Source: Flavobacteriales bacterium (GTDB lineage Bacteria; Bacteroidota; Bacteroidia; Flavobacteriales; Flavobacteriaceae). Taken from it: a stretch of 64,000 bases of DNA. A model generated the notes under the pieces. It saw nothing but the letters and a program-made list of their open reading frames with translations, ran no database searches and was not told the origin of the DNA. Location: contig JAMONV010000059.1 in the NCBI GenBank assembly GCA_027066365.1, positions 1-64,000 on the forward strand. The letters are read 5' to 3'. Positions within the stretch are counted from its first letter, which is position 1. Every line of letters starts with the position of its first letter. Below, in pieces: positions 34,982-43,262 of this stretch. The position numbers were made by a program, and so were the translations under genes.

Positions 34982-35584
34982 TTACATGGCATATTTAAAC
35001 CGCTCGTCGAACGGATAATTTTCTCTGAGAGGTCTCAATTGCTTGGCATACAGTTTTAATTGTTGCAGGGAATAGGCGATACGCGCTCGTATGTTCCGGT
35101 CGTTTTCGCCGGTGGCTTCGGATTTGTTTAATAGCTCATTGACGTAGCGGATAATCAGGTGGTCGGGAATGTAAATCCATTTGTTGTTTTTCCCGCCGAA
35201 AGCGCGCATGTCACTAACGGGATATTGTCCGTTTGCTTCATTGCTAATCGAAATGAGCAATACGGGTTTGTGTCCCGTTTCCCGCTCTCCGAAAAAAAGC
35301 AGAAAATTTTTAATGGCGGGTGTGGCGGCGCCGTTCCATTCGGGTATGACGAGGACATAGGCATCGGCTTCTTTTATTTTTACTGTGATTTCGCCAAGCC
35401 ATTCCGGCCATTGGCCGGCGTGTTTCCAAATCTTTTCGTCCCACAAGGGTAATGGGTGTTCTCCCAAATCAATAAGTGATGTTTGTTTGAAGTCGAATCC
35501 GGCGGATTGTTTGATGATATAATTCGCCACTTTTCTGGATTGGGACGAATGGCGTTGGCTTGCGCTAATGACGACTAATTTCAT
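34982..35584 (-). CDS. NAD(P)H-dependent FMN reductase-like flavoprotein
   Basis: The 200-aa protein has the flavodoxin-like fold of the NADPH-dependent FMN reductase family. It starts LVVISASQRHSSQSRKVANYI, where the FMN phosphate loop is expected, and has VLVIPEWNGAATPAIKNFLLFFG, the counterpart of the PEYNGSxPGxLKN motif. The C-terminal 70 residues are longer than in ArsH/azoreductase relatives and are of unknown use. It overlaps rsmG by four bases (ATGA), so the two are coupled, although no functional link is known. Substrate cannot be told. Confidence 0.8.
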   Translation of the reverse strand: MKLVVISASQRHSSQSRKVANYIIKQSAGFDFKQTSLIDLGEHPLPLWDEKIWKHAGQWPEWLGEITVKIKEADAYVLVIPEWNGAATPAIKNFLLFFGERETGHKPVLLISISNEANGQYPVSDMRAFGGKNNKWIYIPDHLIIRYVNELLNKSEATGENDRNIRARIAYSLQQLKLYAKQLRPLRENYPFDERFKYAM

Positions 35585-36243
35585 TTTTTAATGATTTTTT
35601 CGGGTAAATAAATCAATTTTTTGGTTTCAAAAAAACTTTCTTTGAAGAAGTTTGAAAGAGGAATTATTCGTGCACCGGGGAACGGATGAAGTTCCCGGGT
35701 TAAATCACCGCCTTTTAAATAGAGAATTCCGTTTTCGATTTCATGACGGTGGACGGGAGAAATGTTTTTGGCGGTCCATTTGACAAAGGTATCCATACGT
35801 GTAACGGCACGGCTAATCACGAAATCATATTGAACGTGATGATTTTCGACACGAATTTTTTGGGCGGTTACATTATTGAGTTCCAAATCGCGGGCAATTT
35901 CCGAAACGGCTTTTATTTTTTTTCCGGTGGAATCGATAAGGTGAAATATGACTTCGGGAAAAAGGATTGCTAGGGGGACGCCCGGGAATCCGCCGCCGGT
36001 TCCCACGTCAAGGATGCGGCCATGCGGGCGGAATCGTATAAATTTGGCAATAGCCAATGAGTGCAACACATGATGCAGGTATAAATGTTGAAAATCTTTG
36101 CGGGAAATCAAATTGATGCGTTCGTTCCAATAAGCATATAGCCCGGCGAGTCGCCTGAATTTCTCTTTCTGTGAATGCTTTAAGTCGAAGTATTTTTCAA
36201 TAATTCCGGCGTGAGGTTCTAATTCGGGCAATAAATTTTTCAT
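35581..36243 (-). CDS. rsmG: 16S rRNA (guanine527-N7)-methyltransferase RsmG
   Basis: The 220-aa SAM-dependent enzyme methylates G527 of 16S rRNA; its loss often gives low-level streptomycin resistance. The SAM-binding motif is ILDVGTGGGFPGVPLAILFP, and the start of the fold is marked by NERINLISRKDFQHLYLHHVLHSLAI (about residues 39-65). FVISRAVTRMD matches the family's later motif. The frame reaches 36276, but that ATG lies inside the -7 promoter box, so the ATG at 36243 is the start. Confidence 0.95.
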   Translation of the reverse strand: MKNLLPELEPHAGIIEKYFDLKHSQKEKFRRLAGLYAYWNERINLISRKDFQHLYLHHVLHSLAIAKFIRFRPHGRILDVGTGGGFPGVPLAILFPEVIFHLIDSTGKKIKAVSEIARDLELNNVTAQKIRVENHHVQYDFVISRAVTRMDTFVKWTAKNISPVHRHEIENGILYLKGGDLTRELHPFPGARIIPLSNFFKESFFETKKLIYLPEKIIKK

Positions 36244-36263
36244 TTTTGCATTAAAAATAATAG

Positions 36264-36271
36264 TAAATTTG
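36264..36271 (+). promoter_or_regulatory. Bacteroidota -7 element TAAATTTG of the wzz-rmlC-rmlD-mce operon
   Basis: Exact TAnnTTTG match 22 nt before the ATG at 36294. A TTTG at 36245-36248 is only 15 nt upstream. It lies 2 bp from the rsmG -7 box on the other strand. Confidence 0.6.
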
Positions 36272-36273
36272 TC

Positions 36274-36304
36274 CAAAGATAAAAATTCCTGTTATGACGA
36301 CAAA
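36274..36304 (-). promoter_or_regulatory. Promoter of rsmG
   Basis: TTTG (36304-36301), 19-nt spacer, TATCTTTG (36281-36274): exact consensus on the minus strand. Its -33 box lies within the first codons of the divergent wzz-like gene. Confidence 0.8.
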
Positions 36305-37385
36305 CCATCCGCCGCACTACTCGCCTAATGAAGAGGTAGACATTATAGGATTTTTTAGAGCATTGGGCAATTTTTTTAAGAAATCGTCCGAAGCCGTTGT
36401 GCGGCTATTGAAAGCCTTATTTTATTTTTTCGTTTTTATCCCGTATTTATACATTAAACGTCATTCCAAAGCTGTTTTTTCTCTTTTAATTGCTACTTTT
36501 ATTATAGGAATTATTCTTGACAATATTAAAATTACCAATTATAAAGCCGAAATTTTGGTCAGTCCCAATTACGATAGTGGAAAAGAATTATATACTACCA
36601 TCGAATATTTTAACAGTTTAATCGGAGAGGGTGAATTTGGTAAGCTGGGGCGGGTTTTGGGAATGGATTCGACGCGTGCTTCCGCCTTCATCAGTTTTGA
36701 GGTGGAACCCAATATGAACGAACGCATTACCGTCAGAAGTTATAGCGAATTTTCCAAGTTAATTGACACGACCTATATGGATATCATGGAATACGATAAA
36801 TATAAAGAATCATTTCACGAACAGAAATTCGATTATCCCCAACACCGGATTACCGTCATAGCATCCAAGCCGGATGTTTTTGCCCCGCTTAATGTCTTTT
36901 TTGAAAAATTTTTGGAACGAAAAAAAATCTTTCAAGACCGGCGTAATAGTCATCTGGCGATAACGAAGCAAAATATTCGTATTGTAGAAAACGCTTTGGC
37001 GCAAATAGACAGTTTGCGTAAATCCATCGACCGAGCCATTGCCAATATGGGAAAAACCGGATCGTCGAGCGGACAAAATATTATTGTTGGAACCTCCAAT
37101 ATTCAATTCCCCGAACAACAATACGATTTGTTCGATAAGAAAAAGGAATTAATCGATTTTTTAAACCGGCTGAAGGTGGATTTGGTGGAGTCGGAGCATA
37201 TTTTGATTCTCAATTCTTTATTTCCGGAACGCGGGAAGGAATATTCGCCTCTTTTGAGAACCTACAAGTTTTTCTTGCCGTTGGTGGCATTATTATTCCT
37301 GTTAGGTGTTTTTTATTTCATTGAGTTTATAAGATTTCTCGATGCAATTTATCGCCAGCGTGTCCATAATGAACCGAAGAGATGA
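36294..37385 (+). CDS. Wzz-like polysaccharide chain-length/co-polymerase membrane protein
   Basis: The 363-aa protein has two membrane segments, one at about residues 57-77 (SKAVFSLLIATFIIGIIL) and one near the end (about 325-348), with a periplasmic region between them that includes coiled-coil stretches. This hairpin topology is that of Wzz-type polysaccharide co-polymerases. No tyrosine kinase domain is fused. The first 45 residues are cytoplasmic and also contain an amphipathic segment. Sequence similarity to Wzz is weak by eye; topology and the following rmlC and rmlD genes, overlapping by four bases, support the role. It could be an exporter accessory protein instead. Confidence 0.6.
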   Translation: MTTNHPPHYSPNEEVDIIGFFRALGNFFKKSSEAVVRLLKALFYFFVFIPYLYIKRHSKAVFSLLIATFIIGIILDNIKITNYKAEILVSPNYDSGKELYTTIEYFNSLIGEGEFGKLGRVLGMDSTRASAFISFEVEPNMNERITVRSYSEFSKLIDTTYMDIMEYDKYKESFHEQKFDYPQHRITVIASKPDVFAPLNVFFEKFLERKKIFQDRRNSHLAITKQNIRIVENALAQIDSLRKSIDRAIANMGKTGSSSGQNIIVGTSNIQFPEQQYDLFDKKKELIDFLNRLKVDLVESEHILILNSLFPERGKEYSPLLRTYKFFLPLVALLFLLGVFYFIEFIRFLDAIYRQRVHNEPKR

Positions 37386-37927
37386 AAATCATTGACCGAC
37401 CCTTTGAAGGAAGTTTTCTGTTACAACCGGATATCTATACGGACAAGCGTGGTTTTTTTTCCGAAATTTTCAATTTGAATAAATTCCGGGAAGCCACAGG
37501 ATTGAATATTCGTTTTGTGCAAGATAATTTGGCAGGCTCATTCAAAAATGTTTTCCGCGGGATGCATTTTCAAAGGCAACCTTACGAACAAGCCAAATTA
37601 ATCACATGTCTGCAGGGAAAAATTTTGGATATTATCGTGGATTTACGTCCCGGTTCTCCGACTTTTAAAAAAACATTTCAAGTGGAATTAAGCGTCGAAA
37701 ATCGGTATCAACTGTTTGTTCCCAAAGGTTTTGCGCACGGTTATTTGGCTTTGACCGACCGGGTGTTGGTGATGTATAAAACCGACGAATTTTATCACCC
37801 GGAAGCCGACGGTGGATTTCATTATCAAGATCCTTCCGTTGATATTCGATTGCCAGTGGATGATCAAGTTTTGATTTTATCCGGTAAGGATCAAGCGCTA
37901 CCTTTTATTGTCGATTTGGACTTATGA
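37382..37927 (+). CDS. rmlC: dTDP-4-dehydrorhamnose 3,5-epimerase
   Basis: The 181-aa cupin converts dTDP-4-keto-6-deoxyglucose to dTDP-4-keto-L-rhamnose. It shows DKRGFFSEIF, VFRGMHFQRQP with the catalytic histidine, GKILDIIVDLRPGSPTF, and FVPKGFAHGYLAL. It is the second gene of the overlap-coupled set and precedes rmlD, the next enzyme in the pathway. rmlA and rmlB are not in the window. Confidence 0.95.
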   Translation: MKIIDRPFEGSFLLQPDIYTDKRGFFSEIFNLNKFREATGLNIRFVQDNLAGSFKNVFRGMHFQRQPYEQAKLITCLQGKILDIIVDLRPGSPTFKKTFQVELSVENRYQLFVPKGFAHGYLALTDRVLVMYKTDEFYHPEADGGFHYQDPSVDIRLPVDDQVLILSGKDQALPFIVDLDL

Positions 37928-38781
37928 AAACCAAAGTGCTTATCATCGGTGCTAACGGTTTGACGGGACAAACCTTAACCCGGTTGTTTGCCCGTGATGC
38001 GGATTTTGAAATTTTTTCTTTCGGCAGAGAAGACTTGGATATAACCCGGTCCGAAAAAACGGAAGAAGTTTTTCGTGTCCTCAAACCCGGTTATGTTATC
38101 AATTGTGCGGCTTTCACACAAGTAGACGCCGCCGAAACGGAACGCACTCGGGCATATGCGGTGAATGTGACCGGCGTGCGTCATTTGGTGCAAGCTTCGG
38201 AAAAGACCGGTTCGACACTCATTCACTTGTCGACGGATTATGTTTTTGACGGGAAAAAACAAAGCCCTTATTCGGAAACCGATCCGGCCAATCCTTTAAA
38301 TTACTACGGCTTGACCAAGCGGAAAGGCGAACTGGAAATAAATGGCCGCTTGGAAAAGTTTTTTATTATTCGCACTGCTTGGATTTACGGAAAATACGGG
38401 AATAATTTCTATCATTTATTGCTAGGGTTGGCCAAGGAACATCAAACATTGCGCTTCATAAACGACCGGTGGGGGAGTCCAACCTATGCCGGTGATTTGG
38501 CCGAATTTATCCGTTTCTTAATCCGGGAAAAAATCCGTCAGTACGGTATTTGGCATTTCAGCAACGAAGGCGAAACCACGCGATACGGACAGGCAAAATT
38601 GATGTCGGATTTATTGGGATTGAAAAACCGTATCGAACCCGTAACGCACGATTATTTTAAGCCTGTAGCCAAGCGCCCTGCATACAGCGTACTTTCCAAA
38701 GAAAAAGTCAAGCGTCAATTAGGCTATGATGTGCCGCATTGGAAGGAGTCCTTGGAAAAATTCATAAAATCGATGCAATGA
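37924..38781 (+). CDS. rmlD: dTDP-4-dehydrorhamnose reductase
   Basis: The 285-aa short-chain dehydrogenase completes dTDP-L-rhamnose synthesis. The NAD(P)-binding motif GANGLTGQTL is at residues 9-18, VINCAAFTQVDAAE and LIHLSTDYVFDGK follow, and the catalytic YGLTK is present. Later FIIRTAWIYGKYGNNFYH is family-specific. It overlaps rmlC by four bases and mce by four bases. Confidence 0.95.
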   Translation: MKTKVLIIGANGLTGQTLTRLFARDADFEIFSFGREDLDITRSEKTEEVFRVLKPGYVINCAAFTQVDAAETERTRAYAVNVTGVRHLVQASEKTGSTLIHLSTDYVFDGKKQSPYSETDPANPLNYYGLTKRKGELEINGRLEKFFIIRTAWIYGKYGNNFYHLLLGLAKEHQTLRFINDRWGSPTYAGDLAEFIRFLIREKIRQYGIWHFSNEGETTRYGQAKLMSDLLGLKNRIEPVTHDYFKPVAKRPAYSVLSKEKVKRQLGYDVPHWKESLEKFIKSMQ

Positions 38782-39185
38782 TAAAAAAAGTGGAACATAT
38801 CGGCATTGCCGTAAAAAATTTAGACGACGCCGAAAAACTCTATGAAAAACTCCTGGGCGTAAAATCTTATAAACGCGAAACGGTGGAATCGGAAGCGGTG
38901 ACGACTTCATTTTTTCAAACCGGTGAAAATAAAATCGAGTTGTTGGCTTCCACCGACCCGGATGGGGTCGTAGCACGATTTGTGAACAAGCATGGTGAGG
39001 GCATTCACCATATTGCTTTTGAAACCGATGATATCGAAGCAGAAACGGAACGGCTGAAGAATGAAGGGTTTATTTTATTAAATGAAAAGCCCAAGCGCGG
39101 CGCCGACAATAAATGGGTTGTTTTCGTGCATCCCAAATCCGCCGGAGGTGTGTTGGTGGAATTATGTCAGGAAAGGGAAGATTAA
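38778..39185 (+). CDS. mce: Methylmalonyl-CoA epimerase
   Basis: The 135-aa vicinal-oxygen-chelate enzyme interconverts (R)- and (S)-methylmalonyl-CoA. Metal ligands expected in the family are visible: His7 in VEHIGIAV, the His in GIHHIAFE, and the Glu in LVELCQ. The sequence KLYEKLLGVKSYKRETV follows the first strand as usual. The ATG at 38778 overlaps the rmlD stop (ATGA); an in-frame start at 38739 inside rmlD is unlikely. Methylmalonyl-CoA mutase genes are not in the window, so its placement in a rhamnose operon is odd. Confidence 0.92.
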   Translation: MIKKVEHIGIAVKNLDDAEKLYEKLLGVKSYKRETVESEAVTTSFFQTGENKIELLASTDPDGVVARFVNKHGEGIHHIAFETDDIEAETERLKNEGFILLNEKPKRGADNKWVVFVHPKSAGGVLVELCQERED

Positions 39186-39601
39186 GCATCATTTGTTGGG
39201 ATGCTTTCCGTAAGCCATTGCATGAGTTTCTGCGGTTGCCGGAAGAAACGCACTTCCAAGTCTTTTCCCGAAGGTAGTGTATAAATATGATTTTCCGGAT
39301 GTTGATCCGGGTTCAAGCCCGTCAGATAGGCCAGCTTGCGGGCGTTGAAAGAAGCCAGCTTGGGCAGGATATATTGCTCAAACCAACCGAAAAATTCCGG
39401 TTCGATTAAATGATCCGTTTTTTGTAAATCCAAGTAAAACAAACGGCTGCGTTTATGAATGCGTTGCCCTAGAAAATTCAACATTTCATGATAAATGCCT
39501 TCGGTATCCATGTAGGCGGCATATTCCGAAAAAACGAAATGCGTAATATGTTGCAATTCCAAGTAATTCACTTCCAAAAATTTGGATTTGTATAAAATCA
39601 T
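39182..39601 (-). CDS. Hypothetical protein, 139 aa
   Basis: I do not recognise this protein. It is soluble, without signal peptide or membrane segment. It has a central SRLFYLDLQKTDHLIEPEFF segment followed by KLAYLTGLNPDQHP, a pattern vaguely like the alternating strand-helix layout of STAS/SpoIIAA-like proteins. That resemblance is weak. It converges with mce, the two ends overlapping by four bases, and lies 7 nt after the MGMT-like gene in the same direction, so it may be the last gene of the symporter operon. Confidence 0.6.
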   Translation of the reverse strand: MILYKSKFLEVNYLELQHITHFVFSEYAAYMDTEGIYHEMLNFLGQRIHKRSRLFYLDLQKTDHLIEPEFFGWFEQYILPKLASFNARKLAYLTGLNPDQHPENHIYTLPSGKDLEVRFFRQPQKLMQWLTESIPTNDA

Positions 39602-39608
39602 ATCCCGA

Positions 39609-39929
39609 TTAGAATTTAAAGCTAGGTTTCCAAAGATATTTTTCCCAGTTCACCACTTGGTCGTTTATCACGCTTATCCCTTCCGCTTCAAGAAGCTTTT
39701 GCATAAGGGAAGGCGTTTCGAAATGCCATTTTCCGGTGAGTCTGCCATGGCGATTGACGACACGATGGGCCGGGATTTCGCGATTGAATTTTTGTCGGTT
39801 GAGAATCCAACCCACCATGCGCGCACCGGAACGATTTCCTGCCGCTTCGGCAATTAGACCGTAAGTAGTTACCTTGCCGGACGGAATTTGCTTGACGATT
39901 TCCAAAACCCGTTTTTCAAATGTTTTCAT
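39609..39929 (-). CDS. Alkyltransferase-like (MGMT-family) protein without the catalytic cysteine
   Basis: The 106-aa protein matches the DNA-binding domain of O6-alkylguanine-DNA alkyltransferases: IPSGKVTTYGLIAEAAGNRSGARMVGWIL (about residues 15-43) carries the helix-turn-helix and arginine finger. The acceptor motif PCHRV is PAHRV here (residues 53-57), so the methyl-accepting Cys is Ala. Such ATL proteins bind alkylated guanine and hand it to nucleotide excision repair in other organisms. The ATG at 39929 overlaps the symporter stop by four bases; the frame is open slightly further up. Confidence 0.88.
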   Translation of the reverse strand: MKTFEKRVLEIVKQIPSGKVTTYGLIAEAAGNRSGARMVGWILNRQKFNREIPAHRVVNRHGRLTGKWHFETPSLMQKLLEAEGISVINDQVVNWEKYLWKPSFKF

Positions 39930-41260
39930 GGCTTCAAATAGTCGTCCCATTCTTTGGGATATGGCTCGTGCAATTTTCCCACGCTTTTTGCAACAATGGT
40001 GGCTACGGTGGCATCACCGGTCACGTTTATTACTGTTCGTAGCATGTCCAGCGGACGGTCAATGGCAAAAATCAATGCCAATGCCAAAGGCATTTTGGAA
40101 GCGGGGAATCCCAATGCTTCCAAGACAATAACCAGCATAATCATGCCCGCTCCCGGCACTGCTGCAGCGCCAATGGAAGCCAAAAGAGCTGTTAAAATAA
40201 CGGTCATTTGATTGGAGAAACCGAGTCCTTGAGGCCATAACACCTGCAGGATAAACACTGCCGCCACGGCTTGATAAAGACTGGTGCCGTCCATATTTAC
40301 CGTAGCGCCCACGGGCAACACGAATCCCGCCACTTGCTTGTCTACACCCACATGTTCTTCCACGCGCTCCATGGTTACTGGTAGCGTGGCGGCACTTGAA
40401 CTACTGGAAAAAGCCAACAATTGCGCCGGTGCAATTTGCTTGAAAAACCAAAACGGATTTTTCTTGGCAAAAACGGCAATCAAAATCATATATATCGCCA
40501 ACATAAGGGCAAGACCGATAATCACGGTGAAGGCATACCGAAGCAAACTCCACATGATTTCGACGTCGCCGGACGTATTGACCACGACGCCTGCAATGAG
40601 TGCAAACACCGCATAAGGTGCCGTTAGCATGATTAAATCTACCATTTTGAGCACCACTTCATTGAGCGAATCAAACAAGTCCTTTAGCGGTCGGGCTTGA
40701 TGTTCCGGAATTAAAATTAAGCCGATGCCAAGGAAAATGGCAAAGAATATTACTTGTAGCATCAGGGTATTGTTACTCATGGCCTTCACAATATTGTCGG
40801 GCACCATATCTATCAAAAACTGTAATTTGGGCCGATGTTTATGTTCGTGGGCTTTGCTGATTTTGGTTCGCAATTTTTTATTTCCCGCATATTGATTTTC
40901 CAATTTTCGAACGGTTTCTTGCGGAATACCTTCGCCGGGACGCAAAAGGTTTACGGATGCCAAACCAATGGAGACGGCTAAAGCGGTAGTTCCGATATAA
41001 ATCAGAATGGTGCGCACGCCAATACGTTTAAAAGCCGAGATGTCATGCAAATCCGACACGCCTTTCACCAGCGATGCCAAGATTAACGGAATAGCTATCA
41101 TTTTCAGCAAGCGGACAAAGATAATGCCGACCGGTGAAATCCAATCGTAGGTGAAAGCCTTTCCGCCCGGAATTTGCAATAAAACATAACCGCCAATCAG
41201 TCCTAAAACCATTCCGGCCATAATACGCCAGTGCAAAGGCCGTTTTCCCTTTTTGCTCAT
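39926..41260 (-). CDS. Dicarboxylate/amino acid:cation symporter (DAACS family)
   Basis: The 444-aa inner-membrane protein resembles GltP/GltT/DctA glutamate-aspartate or C4-dicarboxylate symporters. It has about eight hydrophobic segments and the family signatures LLAFSSSSSAATLPVTMERVEEH (serine-rich hairpin, about residues 287-310) and GATVNMDGTSLYQAVAAVFI. An inserted hydrophilic region (about 110-165) lies between helices, as in Bacteroidota members. Substrate (glutamate, aspartate or C4-dicarboxylate) cannot be decided. The ATL gene overlaps its end. Confidence 0.93.
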   Translation of the reverse strand: MSKKGKRPLHWRIMAGMVLGLIGGYVLLQIPGGKAFTYDWISPVGIIFVRLLKMIAIPLILASLVKGVSDLHDISAFKRIGVRTILIYIGTTALAVSIGLASVNLLRPGEGIPQETVRKLENQYAGNKKLRTKISKAHEHKHRPKLQFLIDMVPDNIVKAMSNNTLMLQVIFFAIFLGIGLILIPEHQARPLKDLFDSLNEVVLKMVDLIMLTAPYAVFALIAGVVVNTSGDVEIMWSLLRYAFTVIIGLALMLAIYMILIAVFAKKNPFWFFKQIAPAQLLAFSSSSSAATLPVTMERVEEHVGVDKQVAGFVLPVGATVNMDGTSLYQAVAAVFILQVLWPQGLGFSNQMTVILTALLASIGAAAVPGAGMIMLVIVLEALGFPASKMPLALALIFAIDRPLDMLRTVINVTGDATVATIVAKSVGKLHEPYPKEWDDYLKP

Positions 41261-41392
41261 AAAAAATTTTTAGCCCAAAATACATAAAAATTCGCTTATA
41301 ACTGACAATATTACATGAGATTAAACGTTAAAATCGTGTTCGATTGCAATTGCACGGTTTTTGACATTTGAAATATAAAATTTTAATGCTAT

Positions 41393-42391
41393 ATGAGCTA
41401 CGAAAATACGGATATTAAAGCGCTGAATGATAAAGTGAAAGAAAAAAGCGCTTTTATCGATTTATTGAAAATAGAAATCAATCGCGTGATTGTCGGGCAA
41501 GACCGTATGATCGACCGGTTGTTAATCGCCTTGTTGGGTAAAGGGCATATTTTGCTGGAAGGCGTTCCGGGATTGGCTAAAACATTGGCTATCAAAACTT
41601 TAGCTGATGCTATAGATGTGACATTCAGCCGTATTCAATTCACTCCCGATTTGCTGCCGGCGGATGTTATAGGTACTTTGATTTATAATGTTAAGGAGAA
41701 TAAATTTGAAGTGAAAAAGGGGCCTGTTTTCGCCAATTTTGTTTTAGCCGATGAAATTAACCGGGCGCCGGCCAAAGTGCAATCGGCACTGTTGGAAGCC
41801 ATGCAAGAACGTCAGGTTACGATTGGCGAACAAACTTTTAAGCTGGAAGAGCCTTTTATGGTGATGGCCACCCAAAACCCCATTGAGCAAGAAGGAACAT
41901 ACCCGCTTCCGGAAGCACAAACCGACCGTTTTATGATGAAGGTTTTAATTTCTTATCCCGGCATGGAAGAAGAACGGGAAATCGTGCGCCGTAATTTGAA
42001 TGACAATTTCGGAAAAGTCAACAAGGTTGCTAGCAAGGACGATATTTTGGATGCCCGGAGAATCGTGAAGGAAATTTATACCGATCCCAAAATCGAACAA
42101 TATATTTTGGACATCGTATTTGCAACGCGTTATCCTGAAAAATACGGTTTGGAAGAATTGAAGCCGTTCATAGCCTACGGTGCATCTCCGCGCGGAAGTA
42201 TCAACTTGGCTATGGCGGCCAAAGCCAATGCTTTTTTGAATCACCGCGGTTTTGTGGTGCCCGAAGATATTTTATCCACCGTTCACGACGTTTTGCGTCA
42301 CCGTATCGGTTTGACTTATGAGGCGGAAGCCGAAAATATCCGATCCGACGATATTATCAATAAAATCATGAATTCCGTTCAAGTGCCGTAA
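41393..42391 (+). CDS. MoxR family AAA+ ATPase
   Basis: The 332-aa AAA+ protein shows LLEGVPGLAKTLAIKTLA (Walker A, GxPGxAKT), VLADEINRAPAKVQSALLEAMQE (Walker B region, given over about residues 119-141), MATQNPIEQEGTYPLPEAQTDRF (sensor 1) and RGSINLAMAAKANAF at the C-terminal lid. MoxR ATPases act with VWA-domain partners as chaperones for folding or cofactor insertion. The DUF58 gene follows 4 nt later and the batA/B VWA genes come next, the standard arrangement of Bacteroidota Bat operons. Confidence 0.95.
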   Translation: MSYENTDIKALNDKVKEKSAFIDLLKIEINRVIVGQDRMIDRLLIALLGKGHILLEGVPGLAKTLAIKTLADAIDVTFSRIQFTPDLLPADVIGTLIYNVKENKFEVKKGPVFANFVLADEINRAPAKVQSALLEAMQERQVTIGEQTFKLEEPFMVMATQNPIEQEGTYPLPEAQTDRFMMKVLISYPGMEEEREIVRRNLNDNFGKVNKVASKDDILDARRIVKEIYTDPKIEQYILDIVFATRYPEKYGLEELKPFIAYGASPRGSINLAMAAKANAFLNHRGFVVPEDILSTVHDVLRHRIGLTYEAEAENIRSDDIINKIMNSVQVP

Positions 42392-42395
42392 GGTT

Positions 42396-43262
42396 ATGGA
42401 TGCCAAGGAATTACTTAAAAAAGTTCGTAAAATAGAAATCAAAACGCGTCGTTTGTCCGATAATCTTTTTTCGGGTGAATACCACAGTCATTTCAAGGGG
42501 CGCGGGATGACTTTTTCCGAAGTGCGTCCTTATACTTATGGCGATGATGTGCGCACGATCGATTGGAACGTTACGGCGCGCCATCGCACCCCTTTCGTAA
42601 AATTATATGAAGAAGAACGGGAATTAACCGTTATGCTCGCGGTGGATATTTCGGGTTCCGAAGATTTCGGGACACAAAGCCGGCTCAAGCGGGAAATGAT
42701 TACCGAAATTGCAGGCACCTTGGCTTTTTCCGCCATAAAAAATAACGATAAGGTGGGATTGGTGCTTTTCAGCGACGAAATAGAATTGTTTATTCCACCC
42801 GGAAAAGGACGGTCGCATGTTTTGAATATCATTAGGCAATTGGTGGATTATCAACCTCAACGAACACGCACTTCCACCGAACGCGCCCTTCGCTATTTGT
42901 TTAATGTGATGAAAAAGCGCGGCATTATTTTTCTTATTTCCGATTTTATCGATAAAAATTATGCGGATACCTTGAAAATTGTCGCCAAAAAACACGATAT
43001 TGTAGGCATTCGTGTTTATGATTACGCCGAAAACCGTTTGCCCGGCTTGGGATTTATCTTAGTGGAAGATCCCGAAACGGGAAAACGTTTTCAATTGGAT
43101 ACTTCGTCGAAGCATCTAAAAAAACTCTTGGCGGAAAAATTCAAAGATTTTACGTTATATTTTCATGAAGCTTTCAATAAGGCGGGCGGTGGAAAAGTGG
43201 AAATCGCCACCGGTGAATCTTATGTAAAAGCCTTGATGAATTATTTCAAAACAAGAGTTTAA
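42396..43262 (+). CDS. DUF58 domain protein
   Basis: The 288-aa protein has the DUF58 core RGMTFSEVRPYTYGDDVRTIDWNVTARH (about residues 33-61), followed by a VWA-like half with LAVDISGSEDFG, a variant of the metal-site motif. DUF58 proteins pair with MoxR ATPases. It is soluble and starts 4 nt after moxR. The next gene begins on its last base. The exact molecular job is unknown. Confidence 0.93.
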   Translation: MDAKELLKKVRKIEIKTRRLSDNLFSGEYHSHFKGRGMTFSEVRPYTYGDDVRTIDWNVTARHRTPFVKLYEEERELTVMLAVDISGSEDFGTQSRLKREMITEIAGTLAFSAIKNNDKVGLVLFSDEIELFIPPGKGRSHVLNIIRQLVDYQPQRTRTSTERALRYLFNVMKKRGIIFLISDFIDKNYADTLKIVAKKHDIVGIRVYDYAENRLPGLGFILVEDPETGKRFQLDTSSKHLKKLLAEKFKDFTLYFHEAFNKAGGGKVEIATGESYVKALMNYFKTRV

